Part shown: positions 1-9,018 of the stretch, piece after piece
Layout: each line of letters begins with the position of its first letter
How positions within the stretch are numbered: the stretch's first letter is position 1
Assembly (NCBI RefSeq): GCF_030209435.1
Contig: NZ_JARVRX010000007.1
Coordinates: forward strand, 186,001-250,000
DNA from: Mycolicibacterium sp. lyk4-40-TYG-92
Lineage (GTDB): Bacteria > Actinomycetota > Actinomycetes > Mycobacteriales > Mycobacteriaceae
Reading direction: 5' to 3'
DNA: 64,000 nt
Notes under the pieces: generated by a model
Database searches by the model: none
Seen by the model: the letters and a program-made list of their open reading frames with translations, nothing else
What the model was told of the DNA's origin: nothing
Position numbers and translations under genes: made by a program

Positions 1-900
1 GGCGTTGAGCGCCATGTGCTTGCCCGGCACCGACAACCGCATGCCGCGGCGGTGCGGCTCGCCCGCCAGTTGGATGGCCGCCACCCCACCGGTGCCCTGT
101 TGCTGCCAGTTCAGCAGCGTCGCCTCCAGATCGATGCGCTGCCCACCGCCCATGCCGTACCGCAGTACCCGAACGCCGCGCTCCGCCGACCGCTGGGCCA
201 GTGCTTCGGCACCCGGATCGTCGGCGCACACCACCAGCGCGCCACCGGGACGCAGCCGGGCCACGAAGTCGTCGAACACCGCGGTGTAGGCCTCGACGCT
301 GCCGAAATGGTCCAGGTGGTCGGCCTCGATGTTTGTCACCACCGCCACGTCGGGGGTGTATTCGAGCAGCGAACCGTCACTCTCGTCGGCCTCGGCGACA
401 AAACAGTCACCGCTGCCGTGGTGCGCGTTGGTGCCGGCCTCGCCGAGGTCGCCGCCGACGGCGAACGACGGGTCGAAACCGCTGTGCTGCAACGCCACGA
501 TGACCATCGAGGTCGTCGTGGTCTTGCCGTGCGTGCCGGTCACCAGCACCGAGCGGTAGCCGTCCATCAGTTTGGCGAGCACGACCGGGCGCATGATCAC
601 CGGGATGCCGCGCCGCCGGGCCTCCACCAGCTCGGGGTTGTCCTTGGGGATGGCGGCGTGCGTGCTGACCACGACGGTCGGCCCGCCCGGCAGCATGTCC
701 AGCGACGACGCGTCGTGCCCGATCCGGATTTCGGCCCCGCGCGCCCGCAGCGCCGCGACACCACGGGATTCCTTGGCGTCCGAGCCGGACACCTGGCCGC
801 CGCGGTCCAGCAGGATCCGGGCGATACCGGACATCCCGGCACCGCCGATACCGACCATGTGCACCCGGGCCAGCCCGGGCGGCAGCTCGCGCGCCGTCAT
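1..900 (-). CDS. murC: UDP-N-acetylmuramate--L-alanine ligase MurC (C-terminus cut by window edge)
   Basis: Adds L-alanine to UDP-MurNAc in the cytoplasm, the first amino acid of the peptidoglycan stem. The frame is open from the ATG at 900 to the window edge, giving 300 residues of an enzyme usually about 480-490 long. The N-terminal nucleotide-binding stretch [12 protein letters not shown] is near residues 14-25, and the Mur ligase ATP loop GTHGKTTTT lies near residue 120. The start overlaps the murG stop by four bases (ATGA at 897-900), so translation is probably coupled. The missing part is simply outside the window; no damage is seen. Confidence 0.95.
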   Translation of the reverse strand, partial: MTARELPPGLARVHMVGIGGAGMSGIARILLDRGGQVSGSDAKESRGVAALRARGAEIRIGHDASSLDMLPGGPTVVVSTHAAIPKDNPELVEARRRGIPVIMRPVVLAKLMDGYRSVLVTGTHGKTTTTSMVIVALQHSGFDPSFAVGGDLGEAGTNAHHGSGDCFVAEADESDGSLLEYTPDVAVVTNIEADHLDHFGSVEAYTAVFDDFVARLRPGGALVVCADDPGAEALAQRSAERGVRVLRYGMGGGQRIDLEATLLNWQQQGTGGVAAIQLAGEPHRRGMRLSVPGKHMALNA

Positions 901-2069
901 CGGACACCTGCTGCCACGTCGAGAGCGATCTGCGCCACCCGCCGGGCCGCGTCGCGATGGCCGGCCAGCGCGGCCGCCGTCGTCATCTGATCCAGTGCGG
1001 CGGTGTCGCGCATCAAAGTTCCGATCCGTTCGGTGACGAAGTCCGGGGTCAACTCGGCGTCGTCGACCAGCAGGCCGCCGCCGGCGTCGACCACCGGTAG
1101 TGCGTTGAGTCGTTGCTCGCCGTTGCCGATCGGCAGTGGCACGTAGACCGCGGGCAGACCGACCGCGCTGACCTCGGCGACCGTCATGGCGCCGGACCGG
1201 CAGATGGCCAGATCGGCTGCCGCGTAGGCCAGATCCATGCGGTCGAGGTACGGCACACCGACGTACGGCGGGGCACCCGGCGCCGGGTCGGGCAGTTCGA
1301 GGGTGTTCTTGCGACCGTAGGCGTGCAGCACCGAAACACCTTGCGCCGCCAGGTTTTCGGCCGCGCCGGAGACGGCGCGGTTCAGCGACTGCGCGCCCTG
1401 GGATCCACCGAACACCAGGAGCACGCGGGCGTCGTCGGCGAACCCGAAGAACCTGCGGGCCTCCGCGCGCAGCGCGACCCGGTCGAGTGAGGTGATCGAC
1501 TCGCGCACCGGGATCCCGACGACCTCGCCGCCCTTGAGCCCCGAATCCGGCACCGCGGCCAGCACGCGGCACGCCGAGCGGGCACCGACCTTGTTTGCCC
1601 AGCCCGCGCTGGCGTTGGCCTCGTGCACCACGACCGGGACGGCGCGGCGGCGGCGCAGTCCCCCGCCGCGCGCGGCGAGGTAGGCGGGCAGTGAGACGTA
1701 GCCGCCGAATCCCACGACGACGTCGGCCTGGACGGCGTCGAGGATGTCACGGGTCTCGCGGACCGCGGCCCGAACCCGCAGCGGCAGCCGGGCGAGGTCA
1801 GCAGAAGGCTTGCGCGGCAACGGAACCGGGGTGATCAGCTCGAGGTCGTAGCCACGTTCGGGGACCAGTCGGGTCTCCAGTCCGCGGGCCGTGCCGAGGG
1901 CCGTGATCCGGACGTCGGGCCGCAGCGCCACCAGCGCGTCGGCGACCGCCATCGCGGGTTCGATGTGGCCCGCGGTGCCACCTCCGGCCAGCACCACCGA
2001 GATGCCGCGAGTTCCCCGCTCACCTCGGTGCGCTTCCCCGTCGCTCCGCTCGCCTGGGCCCGAACTCAC
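897..2069 (-). CDS. murG: UDP-GlcNAc transferase MurG
   Basis: Transfers GlcNAc from UDP-GlcNAc to lipid I to form lipid II at the inner face of the membrane. The glycine-rich donor-site loop [11 protein letters not shown] starts near residue 25. [14 protein letters not shown] and the C-terminal [11 protein letters not shown] region are typical of MurG. I chose GTG at 2069: an AGGA lies six bases upstream and the ftsW stop is 13 bases before it. An ATG at 2216 is possible but would overlap ftsW by 134 bases. The first ~22 residues are poorly conserved and are partly encoded by a 20-bp repeat that recurs in pimB. About 390 residues, normal for the family. Confidence 0.93.
   Translation of the reverse strand: MSSGPGERSDGEAHRGERGTRGISVVLAGGGTAGHIEPAMAVADALVALRPDVRITALGTARGLETRLVPERGYDLELITPVPLPRKPSADLARLPLRVRAAVRETRDILDAVQADVVVGFGGYVSLPAYLAARGGGLRRRRAVPVVVHEANASAGWANKVGARSACRVLAAVPDSGLKGGEVVGIPVRESITSLDRVALRAEARRFFGFADDARVLLVFGGSQGAQSLNRAVSGAAENLAAQGVSVLHAYGRKNTLELPDPAPGAPPYVGVPYLDRMDLAYAAADLAICRSGAMTVAEVSAVGLPAVYVPLPIGNGEQRLNALPVVDAGGGLLVDDAELTPDFVTERIGTLMRDTAALDQMTTAAALAGHRDAARRVAQIALDVAAGVR
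2035..2054 (-). repeat. 20-bp dispersed repeat inside murG 5' end
   Basis: The 20-mer ggcgagcggagcgacgggga, read on the minus strand here, occurs again twice in tandem on the plus strand at 43975-43994 and 44005-44024, inside the pimB 5' end. In murG it encodes part of the variable N-terminal tail (around GERSDGE). I recall similar short motifs scattered through mycobacterial genomes, but that is memory, not a search. Confidence 0.7.
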
Positions 2070-2082
2070 ACCCAATCCTGAC

Positions 2083-3828
2083 TCACCCGTACCGCTGACC
2101 TTCCAATGTGCGGACCCCTGGGTCCGACCGGCGCGGGTCACGTCTTTGTTGACCCTTGAGGTCACCATTTTGCCTTGCACGCCGTCCGGCACCGTCGGCC
2201 GGTACGGGATTGCCACGCTTACTGCGGGCGCGGTCCGGCCGCCGGTCCGGTTCCTCGGTACGTCGCGTGCGCCTCGGGGCGTCGGTCCGGCGCTGCCGGG
2301 CCGGGGGTTCCTGCCTGGTGGCCTGCCGGGTGGGCCGCGCGGACCTGGTGGGCTTTGCCGGCTTGGCGGGTTTGGTCTGCCGGGCCGCGGGCTTGCGCAC
2401 CGGCTTGTCGCCGGCCTTGTCGCCCCGGCCGCGCAGCCGGTCCCGGGCCGAGTCCAGGGTGGTCGGCGAGTACGGTACCGGCGGCGGCAGCCGCAGGATC
2501 CGGTTCATGCGGTCGTCGCGGCCCGCCCGCAGCGCGGCCACCGCCTCGGGCTCGTGACGTGCCGCATTGGCGATCAGGCCGATCAGGAGAAGCGTTGTGG
2601 CCGTTGCTGTTCCACCGGCGGAGATGAGCGGCAGCTGGATGCCCGTGACCGGCAGGAGGCCGAGCACGTAACCGACGTTGATGAACACCTGGCCGACCAC
2701 CCACAGCGTCGTGGTGGCGGTCAGCAGCCGCAGGAACGGATCGACCGACCTGCGGGCGATGCGCATACCGGTGTAGGCGAACAGGCCGAACAGCGCCAGC
2801 AGGCCCGCCGCGCCGATGAAACCGAGTTCCTCGCCGATGATCGCGAAGATGAAGTCGTTGTGCGCGTTGGGCAGGTAGTTGAACTTCGCGGTGCCCTGCC
2901 CCAGCCCGTCGCCGAACATGCCCCCGTTGGCGAGTGCGTACTTGGCCTGGCGTGACTGGTAACCGATACCCAGCAGATCGGAGTCCGGATCCAGCCAGGC
3001 GCGCACGCGGTCGGAACGGTAACCGGCGGACACCGCGAGCATGGCGGCCGCGGCGATCGCGGCCACCAGCGAGGTGGCGAAGATCTTCAGCGACAGGCCG
3101 GCGTACCAGAGCAGACCCAGCAGGACGATGCCGACCGAGACGGTCTGGCCGAGGTCGGGCTCGGCGACGATCAGGCCGAGGGCCAGCACCGCCGCGGGCA
3201 GCAATGGGAACAGCAGTTCTTTGAGCCCGGCGTGTTCCATGCGACGGGTCGCGAGCAGGTGGGAACCCCAGATCGCGAACGCGATCTTGGTCAGCTCGGA
3301 CGGCTGCATGGAGAAACCGGCGACGACGAACCAGCCGCGGGCACCGTTGGACAGGTGGCCGATGCCCGGGATCAGCACCAGGGCGATCAGCACGAGGCTG
3401 ACGACGAAGGCCGGCAGCGCCAGCCGGCGGATGAACGAGATCGGCACCCGCAGCGCGATGTAGAACGCGAACAGGCCGATGATCGTCCACAGCACCTGCT
3501 TGGCGAAGATCGTCCACGGCGAGCCGTCCTCGTCGTACGAGTGCACGCCCGAGGCCGAGAGCACCATCGTCAGGCCCAGCGTGATCAGCAGTGCCGCGCA
3601 CGCGATGACCAGGTGGAACGACGTCATCGGCCGGCTCAGCCAGGCCCCGAACCGGGCCCGGGGGCCCTGCCGCTTGGGTGGTGTGAACTTCGTGGCCGAC
3701 TCCGCGGCCGCGTTTTTGCCCGTGTCTTTGCCACCGTCCTCGGTGGCGCTCGGGTTCGTCTCGTCCGGGGCCTGCGGGCCTTCCGGACCGGCTTTGCCCC
3801 GACGGAGCTTTGCAAGGATGTCCGGCAT
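2083..3828 (-). CDS. ftsW: Lipid II polymerase / divisome protein FtsW
   Basis: SEDS-family glycosyltransferase that polymerises lipid II at the septum together with the class B PBP (PbpB). A cytoplasmic N-terminus of ~65 residues precedes about ten membrane segments. SEDS signatures visible are [35 protein letters not shown] and [13 protein letters not shown]. The last ~130 residues form a long basic Lys/Arg/Pro-rich cytoplasmic tail. At 581 residues it is longer than the E. coli enzyme, as is usual in mycobacteria. In the ancestral order murD lies immediately upstream; here a lipoprotein gene and a 305-bp spacer intervene, so ftsW-murG-murC may have their own promoter. Confidence 0.95.
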   Translation of the reverse strand: MPDILAKLRRGKAGPEGPQAPDETNPSATEDGGKDTGKNAAAESATKFTPPKRQGPRARFGAWLSRPMTSFHLVIACAALLITLGLTMVLSASGVHSYDEDGSPWTIFAKQVLWTIIGLFAFYIALRVPISFIRRLALPAFVVSLVLIALVLIPGIGHLSNGARGWFVVAGFSMQPSELTKIAFAIWGSHLLATRRMEHAGLKELLFPLLPAAVLALGLIVAEPDLGQTVSVGIVLLGLLWYAGLSLKIFATSLVAAIAAAAMLAVSAGYRSDRVRAWLDPDSDLLGIGYQSRQAKYALANGGMFGDGLGQGTAKFNYLPNAHNDFIFAIIGEELGFIGAAGLLALFGLFAYTGMRIARRSVDPFLRLLTATTTLWVVGQVFINVGYVLGLLPVTGIQLPLISAGGTATATTLLLIGLIANAARHEPEAVAALRAGRDDRMNRILRLPPPVPYSPTTLDSARDRLRGRGDKAGDKPVRKPAARQTKPAKPAKPTRSARPTRQATRQEPPARQRRTDAPRRTRRTEEPDRRPDRARSKRGNPVPADGAGRRARQNGDLKGQQRRDPRRSDPGVRTLEGQRYG

Positions 3829-4133
3829 GTGACTACCCGACCTCGTCGTTCACATTGGTCACAAAAACCACAACTGTCCCTTGCATCCCAAAATCCTCCC
3901 CTGTCGCGCCCGCGGGGCGCGGCACATCCGGCGCGTGTCGCCGGAATGGGGCGATTTGCCAGGAGTCAGTCGTCACATGGCCACGAGTGACCGCCGCACC
4001 TCGTTGACAGTGGGCCGAGGGCCCACACTCAGCGGCGGCCCGACGCGAATGCAACCGCACGGCGAAAATCGGGCCGTGCTGCCGCCACCTCGTTACGTTC
4101 GCGGCGCGGCGCAGGACACTCCCGCGCGAGCAG
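3829..4133. other. 305-bp spacer between lipoprotein gene and ftsW
   Basis: No full-length gene is visible on either strand. The spacer contains the 17-codon leader frame at 3833-3886 and a perfect inverted repeat at 4010-4026 (GTGGGCC, 3-base spacer, GGCCCAC). The palindrome has no T-run after it on either strand, so it looks more like an operator than an intrinsic terminator. A promoter for ftsW-murG-murC probably lies here, but I cannot place it. Confidence 0.5.
3833..3886 (-). CDS. Possible 17-codon leader peptide upstream of ftsW
   Basis: A tiny open frame, ATG at 3886, encodes [17 protein letters not shown] and stops four bases before the ftsW ATG. It has a much better ribosome-binding site (GGGGAGG at 3895-3901, eight bases from the ATG) than ftsW itself. 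It may therefore be a translated leader that couples to ftsW, or a chance frame in the spacer where murD would be expected. I see no similarity to MurD. No function is claimed. Confidence 0.35.
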   Translation of the reverse strand: MQGTVVVFVTNVNDEVG

Positions 4134-4799
4134 TCAGCTCTTGATCGCCGCAACCGCCTTGACGAGGAGGTCTTTGGCGACCTGGGGGTCGACGTCGGCC
4201 TGGACGACGGCCACGGTCTTGTCGCCCAGGACGGCGGTGTAGGTCGTTTCCTCGGTGGGCTTGCCGTTTGCGGTGATGTGCGCCTGCACGCCCATGGTCT
4301 TTGCGCCCGCGATGTCGGGGCCGGGGACGCGGTCGACGGTCGCGGTGACGCCGTCGGTCGAGTCGACGGTGATGTGGTCGCAGCCCGCGTGGCCCAGTTC
4401 GCCGACGGTGCCGGCCGCCTCGGCCGCCATCACGATGACGGTGTGGCCCTCCTGGTTGCTGCCGATGAAGCCCGCGGTCTTGGCTCCGACGCCAGCTGGC
4501 GCGAGCGGCTTGAGCAGCGACGCACACTCGGCGGGAGTGACGACCGACGGCGGCGTGGTGGTGAGCGCGCCGACACCGGGCGCATCGAGCTTCTCCTGGG
4601 TGACGGTGTCCGCCTCCAGGTCCATCGGGTCGTAACCCGGCGGCAGGCTGCCCTTGGCGCCGCCGATCTTCGAGATGTCGTACTTCGCCGCGACCTGGCC
4701 GCCGCTCCCGGACTTGCCGTCCGTACCGCCGCAACCGGCGATCAGCGCCGCGCCCGACAGCACGACAACGGGTCCGACCAGGTATTTCTCGACGTTCAT
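4134..4799 (-). CDS. Secreted lipoprotein of unknown function at the murD position
   Basis: A 221-residue protein. The start at 4799 gives MNVEKYLVGP, a hydrophobic segment and a lipobox ending IAGC (Cys near residue 23), so it is a predicted lipoprotein anchored outside the membrane. The mature part has further cysteines (ECASLL and AGCDHI) that could pair. It resembles the mycobacterial DUF5642 / PknH-sensor-like lipoproteins in layout, but I do not recognise a specific family. It sits, in the same orientation, exactly where murD is expected between mraY and ftsW. The 69-base gap to mraY and the 305-base gap to ftsW suggest it is not tightly coupled to the mur operon. Confidence 0.85.
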   Translation of the reverse strand: MNVEKYLVGPVVVLSGAALIAGCGGTDGKSGSGGQVAAKYDISKIGGAKGSLPPGYDPMDLEADTVTQEKLDAPGVGALTTTPPSVVTPAECASLLKPLAPAGVGAKTAGFIGSNQEGHTVIVMAAEAAGTVGELGHAGCDHITVDSTDGVTATVDRVPGPDIAGAKTMGVQAHITANGKPTEETTYTAVLGDKTVAVVQADVDPQVAKDLLVKAVAAIKS

Positions 4800-4868
4800 G
4801 GCGCGAACCCTAACAGCGGGCTCCAGCACCACCGCGCAAATGCTGAATGTCGGCTGGGAGCCGCGTGT

Positions 4869-5948
4869 CTAACGGCCACCCGCCGACAGCCACTCGCTGT
4901 AGAACAGTGCCACCCCGAGGCCGCAGGCGATGGCGGTGAGCAACCAGAACCTGATGATCACCGTGGTCTCGGCCCAGCCGGCCAGCTCGAAATGATGATG
5001 GAACGGCGCCATCCGGAACACCCGGCGCCCCGTGGTGCGGAAGGCCAGAATCTGGACCACCACCGAGGTCACCTCAGCGACGAACAGGGCGCCGAGCACG
5101 ATGGCCAGCGTCTCGGTCCGGCTGGTCACCGACAGCCCTGCGATGATGCCGCCGAGCGCCAGCGAGCCGGTATCGCCCATGAAGATCTTGGCCGGCGCGG
5201 CGTTCCACCAGAGGAAACCGATGCAGGCGCCCGCGGTCGCGGCCGCGACCAGCGCCAGGTCCAGCGGGTCCCGGACGTTGTAGCAGCCCGGGCCCGGGCT
5301 GGTGGCGCACGCGTTGCGGTACTGCCAGAACGTGATCAGGACGTACGCCGCGCTGACCATCGCCATGGCTCCGGCCGCCAGCCCGTCCAGGCCGTCGGTG
5401 AAGTTGACCGCGTTGGACCACGCGCTGACCAGCACCACGATGAACAGTACGAACAGCACCGGGCCGAGCGTCACCGTCGCGATCTCGCGCACATACGACA
5501 GACCGGCGCTTCCCGGCGTCAGCCCATAGCCGTTGCGGAACTGCAGCACCAGCACGCCGAACAGGACGGCCGACACCAGCTGACCGACCGTCTTGGCGGT
5601 CTTGTTCAAACCCAGGTTGCGGGCCCGGCGGAGCTTGATCAGGTCGTCGATGAAGCCGACGGCGCCCAGCGACGTCGCCAGCGCCAGCACCAGCAGGCCC
5701 GAGGCCGACGGCCCTTCGCCGTCGACCAGCAGCCCGACCAGGTGGGTACCGAGGTAGCCGCACCAGATGCCGGTGACGATCGCGACACCGCCCATCGACG
5801 GTGTGCCGCGCTTCTTCTGGTGGCTGGCGGGCCCGTCCTCGCGAATCTCATGGCCGAAGCCCCGGCGGGTGAAGAGCCGGATCAGCACCGGCGTCAGCAC
5901 GATCGATACCGCGAGCGCGATACCGACGGCGAACAGGATCTGGATCAT
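4869..5948 (-). CDS. mraY: Phospho-MurNAc-pentapeptide translocase MraY (MurX)
   Basis: Transfers phospho-MurNAc-pentapeptide to decaprenyl phosphate, making lipid I in the plasma membrane. 359 residues with about ten membrane segments. Family motifs are [15 protein letters not shown] (catalytic aspartates), [12 protein letters not shown] and the C-terminal HHHFELAGW. The start overlaps the murF stop in an ATGA at 5945-5948, so the two are translationally coupled. In relatives the next gene is murD, which is not found downstream here. Confidence 0.96.
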   Translation of the reverse strand: MIQILFAVGIALAVSIVLTPVLIRLFTRRGFGHEIREDGPASHQKKRGTPSMGGVAIVTGIWCGYLGTHLVGLLVDGEGPSASGLLVLALATSLGAVGFIDDLIKLRRARNLGLNKTAKTVGQLVSAVLFGVLVLQFRNGYGLTPGSAGLSYVREIATVTLGPVLFVLFIVVLVSAWSNAVNFTDGLDGLAAGAMAMVSAAYVLITFWQYRNACATSPGPGCYNVRDPLDLALVAAATAGACIGFLWWNAAPAKIFMGDTGSLALGGIIAGLSVTSRTETLAIVLGALFVAEVTSVVVQILAFRTTGRRVFRMAPFHHHFELAGWAETTVIIRFWLLTAIACGLGVALFYSEWLSAGGR

Positions 5949-7444
5949 GCCTGCCCCTCCCGCGCCAGCTCCTCGGCCAACGCGCCGAGCCCCGCGGAGT
6001 TCGAGGCCTTGACCAGCACGACGTCGCCGGGCTCCAGCTCGGCGCGCAGCAAATCAAGCGCGGCCTCGGCATCGGGGACGGGCGATACCTCGCTGCCCCA
6101 CGAACCTTCCATCACCGCGCCGTGTTGCATGGCGCCCATAGTCCTCCCGGTTCCGACGACAACCAGTCGTGACACATCTAAACGCACGGCCAGTCGACCG
6201 ATGCTGTCATGTTCGGCAATCGCATCGTCACCCAGTTCGGCCATCTCGCCGAGCACCGCCCAGCTACGCACCGGCACGCCGGATTCGGCGCGCGCCGACT
6301 TGGCCATCCAGGCCAGTGCCTTGAGGCCCGCCCGCATCGAGTCGGGGTTGGCGTTGTAGGCGTCGTTCACCACGACGACGCCGTCGGCCCGCGTGGTGAC
6401 CTGCATACGGTGTTTCGAGACGGGGCCGGCGCCGGCGAGTGCGTCGGCCACCTGCTGCAGGGTCGCGCCGCATTCCAGTGCGACCGCGGCGGCGCTCAGC
6501 GCGTTCGACACCTGATGGTCGCCGTGCACCGCCAGCGCGACGTCGACCTGCTGCTCCCCCGCGTGCAGCGTGAAGCGCGGGCGGGCCAGCTCGTCGAGGG
6601 TGACGTCACCGGCCCACAGGTCGGCGCCGGGCGACCGCGATACCCGCACCACGCGGGCCGCGGTGGTCTCCGCCATGGCCGCGACGGCGCCGTCGTCGGC
6701 GTTGAGGATGACGACACCCGACGCCGGAACAGCTTGTGGCAGCTCGGATTTCGTCGCGGCGATGACGTCGCGCGAACCGAACTCGCCGAGGTGGGCGGTA
6801 CCGACGTTGAGCACCACACCGATCGACGGCGGCGCGATCGCGGCGAGCGCGGCGATGTTGCCGGGGTGCCGCGCGGACATCTCCAGCACCAGGAAGTCGG
6901 TGTCACCGGTGGCCCGCAGCACCGTCCACGGATGGCCGAGCTCGTTGTTGAACGATCCCGGCGGCGCGATCACGTCACCCAGCGGTGCCAGCACCGCTGC
7001 CAGCAGGTCCTTGGTCGACGTCTTGCCCGACGAGCCGGTGACACCGATGATCCGCAGGCCCCCGGCGGCCAGCCGGTCGGCCACCGCGCGGGCCAGCTTG
7101 CCCAGGGCGGCCAGCACTGCGGCACCCGAGCCGTCGGTGTCGTGCTCCAGCGCACCCGAAGCCGAATCAACCTGTCCGGCAACCGGTTTCACGACGATGG
7201 CCGGCACGCCGACGGGCCGCGCCGCCAGCACCGCAACAGCACCCGCCGCCACCGCACCCGCGGCGAAGTCATGTCCGTCGGTCCGGGCGCCCGGCAGGGC
7301 CAGGAACAGCCCGCCCGCGGTGACGGCCCGCGAGTCGAATTCGACGGTTCCGGTCACACGCGTCGCGGCGGCAGCCTCGGGCGTGATGTCGGACAGCTCG
7401 CCGCCGACGATGTCGGCGATCTCGGCCAGGGTCAGGTCGATCAT
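5945..7444 (-). CDS. murF: UDP-MurNAc-tripeptide--D-Ala-D-Ala ligase MurF
   Basis: Cytoplasmic ligase that adds D-Ala-D-Ala to complete UDP-MurNAc-pentapeptide. The ATP loop [13 protein letters not shown] and a downstream [10 protein letters not shown] stretch are typical of MurF. The C-terminal domain contains [18 protein letters not shown], a MurF hallmark. Length 499 residues is normal. Both ends overlap neighbours by ATGA (murE stop upstream at 7441, mraY start downstream), showing tight operon packing. Confidence 0.96.
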   Translation of the reverse strand: MIDLTLAEIADIVGGELSDITPEAAAATRVTGTVEFDSRAVTAGGLFLALPGARTDGHDFAAGAVAAGAVAVLAARPVGVPAIVVKPVAGQVDSASGALEHDTDGSGAAVLAALGKLARAVADRLAAGGLRIIGVTGSSGKTSTKDLLAAVLAPLGDVIAPPGSFNNELGHPWTVLRATGDTDFLVLEMSARHPGNIAALAAIAPPSIGVVLNVGTAHLGEFGSRDVIAATKSELPQAVPASGVVILNADDGAVAAMAETTAARVVRVSRSPGADLWAGDVTLDELARPRFTLHAGEQQVDVALAVHGDHQVSNALSAAAVALECGATLQQVADALAGAGPVSKHRMQVTTRADGVVVVNDAYNANPDSMRAGLKALAWMAKSARAESGVPVRSWAVLGEMAELGDDAIAEHDSIGRLAVRLDVSRLVVVGTGRTMGAMQHGAVMEGSWGSEVSPVPDAEAALDLLRAELEPGDVVLVKASNSAGLGALAEELAREGQA

Positions 7445-8982
7445 GCGGGTGACTCCCCAGCTTTCCCGGCCGCGGCATCGAGCGCGGCGGCCAATTCATC
7501 ACGATCGTCGAAGGGACGGGTATGGCCTGCGCTTGTCTGGCCCGACTCGTGGCCCTTGCCCGCGACCAGGACGGTGTCCCCGGCGCGGGCCCAGGCGACG
7601 GCGTGGTCGATGGCCGCGCGCCGGTCACCGATCACCACCACCTCGGCCGGGCCATCGGCGGCACCTGCCGCGATGGTGGCCCGGATGAGATCGGGATCCT
7701 CGTCGCGCGGGTTGTCGTCGGTGATCACGACCAGGTCGGCAAGTTCCGCGGCGATGCGTCCCATCGGCTCGCGTTTCCCGGCGTCCCGGTTGCCGCCGGC
7801 GCCGAACACCACCGCCAGCCGGCCCTGGGTCTGCGGGCGCAGCGTCTGCAGCACCGCCTCCAGGGCGCCGGGCTTGTGCGCGTAGTCGACGAGGGCCAGG
7901 AAGTCCTGCCCGCGATCGACGGGCTGCAGGCGGCCGGGCACGGTGGCGGTCTCCAGTCCGGGTGCCGCCCGTTCGGGAGTGACGCCCACCGCGTCGAGCA
8001 GTGCCACCGCCAGCAGCGCGTTGGCGACGTTGTAGCCACCGGGCAGGCCGATCCGCAGCGCGTGCCGGGCGCCGTCGGGCCCGACGGCGGTGAACTGCTG
8101 ACCACCACGGTCTGCTTCGACGTCGGTGACAGTCCAGTCGGCGTCGCCGGTGGTGCTGACGGTCACCGGATCGACGGCCCGAGCCGCCATTTTCCGGCCC
8201 CAGTCGTCGTCCACGCAGACGACCGACACTTCCGCGTGATTGGGCGAATCAGGTTGGAACAGCCGGGCTTTGGCGTCCAGGTAGTCCTCCATCGTCGGAT
8301 GGAAGTCCAGATGGTCGCGCGACAGGTTGGTGAAACCGCCGGCGGCGAACCGCAGGGCGTCCACCCGGCCCAGCGCCAACGCATGGCTGGACACCTCCAT
8401 GACGACGGTGTCGACACCGCGCTCGACCATGGTGGCCAGCAGCGCCTGCAGCGCCGGCGCTTCGGGGGTGGTCAGGGAACTCGGCAGGTCGCGGCCGTCG
8501 ATCCGGATGCCGACGGTGCCGATCAGCCCGGCCACCCGCCCGGCGGCGCGCAGCCCCGCTTCCACCAGATAGGTGGTCGTGGTCTTGCCGGAGGTCCCGG
8601 TGACACCGATGACGCGCACCCGCTCCGAGGGCCGGCCGTAGATTTCGGCGGCGACCTCGCCCAGAACCGCCCGCGGGTCGGGGTGCACGAGTACGGGCAC
8701 ATCCACGTCGAGAAGCTCCAGGCCCTCGTGGTCGGTCAGCACGGCGGCGGCGCCGGCCGCGACGGCGTCGGCGGCGAACCGCGCACCATGAGCGGCCGAT
8801 CCCGGCAGCGCCGCGAACAGATCACCGGCGACGACGTCGCGGCTGCTCAGCGTGACACCGGTGACCCGCAGCTCCCGGGCCTGCACCTCGGACGGCTGCG
8901 CTGCGCCGACGTGGTCGGCCAACGAGCCCAGCGCGGCTCCGACAGGATCAGCGGGGCGCAAGGTAGGCGAAGACATGGCCAT
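7441..8982 (-). CDS. murE: UDP-MurNAc-L-Ala-D-Glu--meso-DAP ligase MurE
   Basis: Adds meso-diaminopimelate to the stem peptide. ATP loop [12 protein letters not shown]; the specificity motif DDNPRDEDP marks a meso-DAP rather than lysine enzyme, as expected for mycobacteria. GKGHESGQ lies near the C-terminus. Two in-frame ATGs (8982 and 8976) are possible starts and neither has a clear Shine-Dalgarno sequence. A TACTGT hexamer just upstream could be a -10 element giving a very short leader. pbpB ends 36 bases upstream; the PE_PGRS and Rv2159c-2161c genes found here in M. tuberculosis are absent. Confidence 0.95.
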   Translation of the reverse strand: MAMSSPTLRPADPVGAALGSLADHVGAAQPSEVQARELRVTGVTLSSRDVVAGDLFAALPGSAAHGARFAADAVAAGAAAVLTDHEGLELLDVDVPVLVHPDPRAVLGEVAAEIYGRPSERVRVIGVTGTSGKTTTTYLVEAGLRAAGRVAGLIGTVGIRIDGRDLPSSLTTPEAPALQALLATMVERGVDTVVMEVSSHALALGRVDALRFAAGGFTNLSRDHLDFHPTMEDYLDAKARLFQPDSPNHAEVSVVCVDDDWGRKMAARAVDPVTVSTTGDADWTVTDVEADRGGQQFTAVGPDGARHALRIGLPGGYNVANALLAVALLDAVGVTPERAAPGLETATVPGRLQPVDRGQDFLALVDYAHKPGALEAVLQTLRPQTQGRLAVVFGAGGNRDAGKREPMGRIAAELADLVVITDDNPRDEDPDLIRATIAAGAADGPAEVVVIGDRRAAIDHAVAWARAGDTVLVAGKGHESGQTSAGHTRPFDDRDELAAALDAAAGKAGESPA

Positions 8983-9018
8983 GACACAGTACCGGGCCGG
9001 ACACGGGTCTCCCGCCCG

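Noticed and set aside
4093..4734. Minus-strand frame overlapping the lipoprotein gene as a possible murD remnant
   Set aside because: It is the same DNA in another frame, Arg/Gly/His-rich, and lacks the Mur-ligase ATP loop or C-terminal domain motifs.
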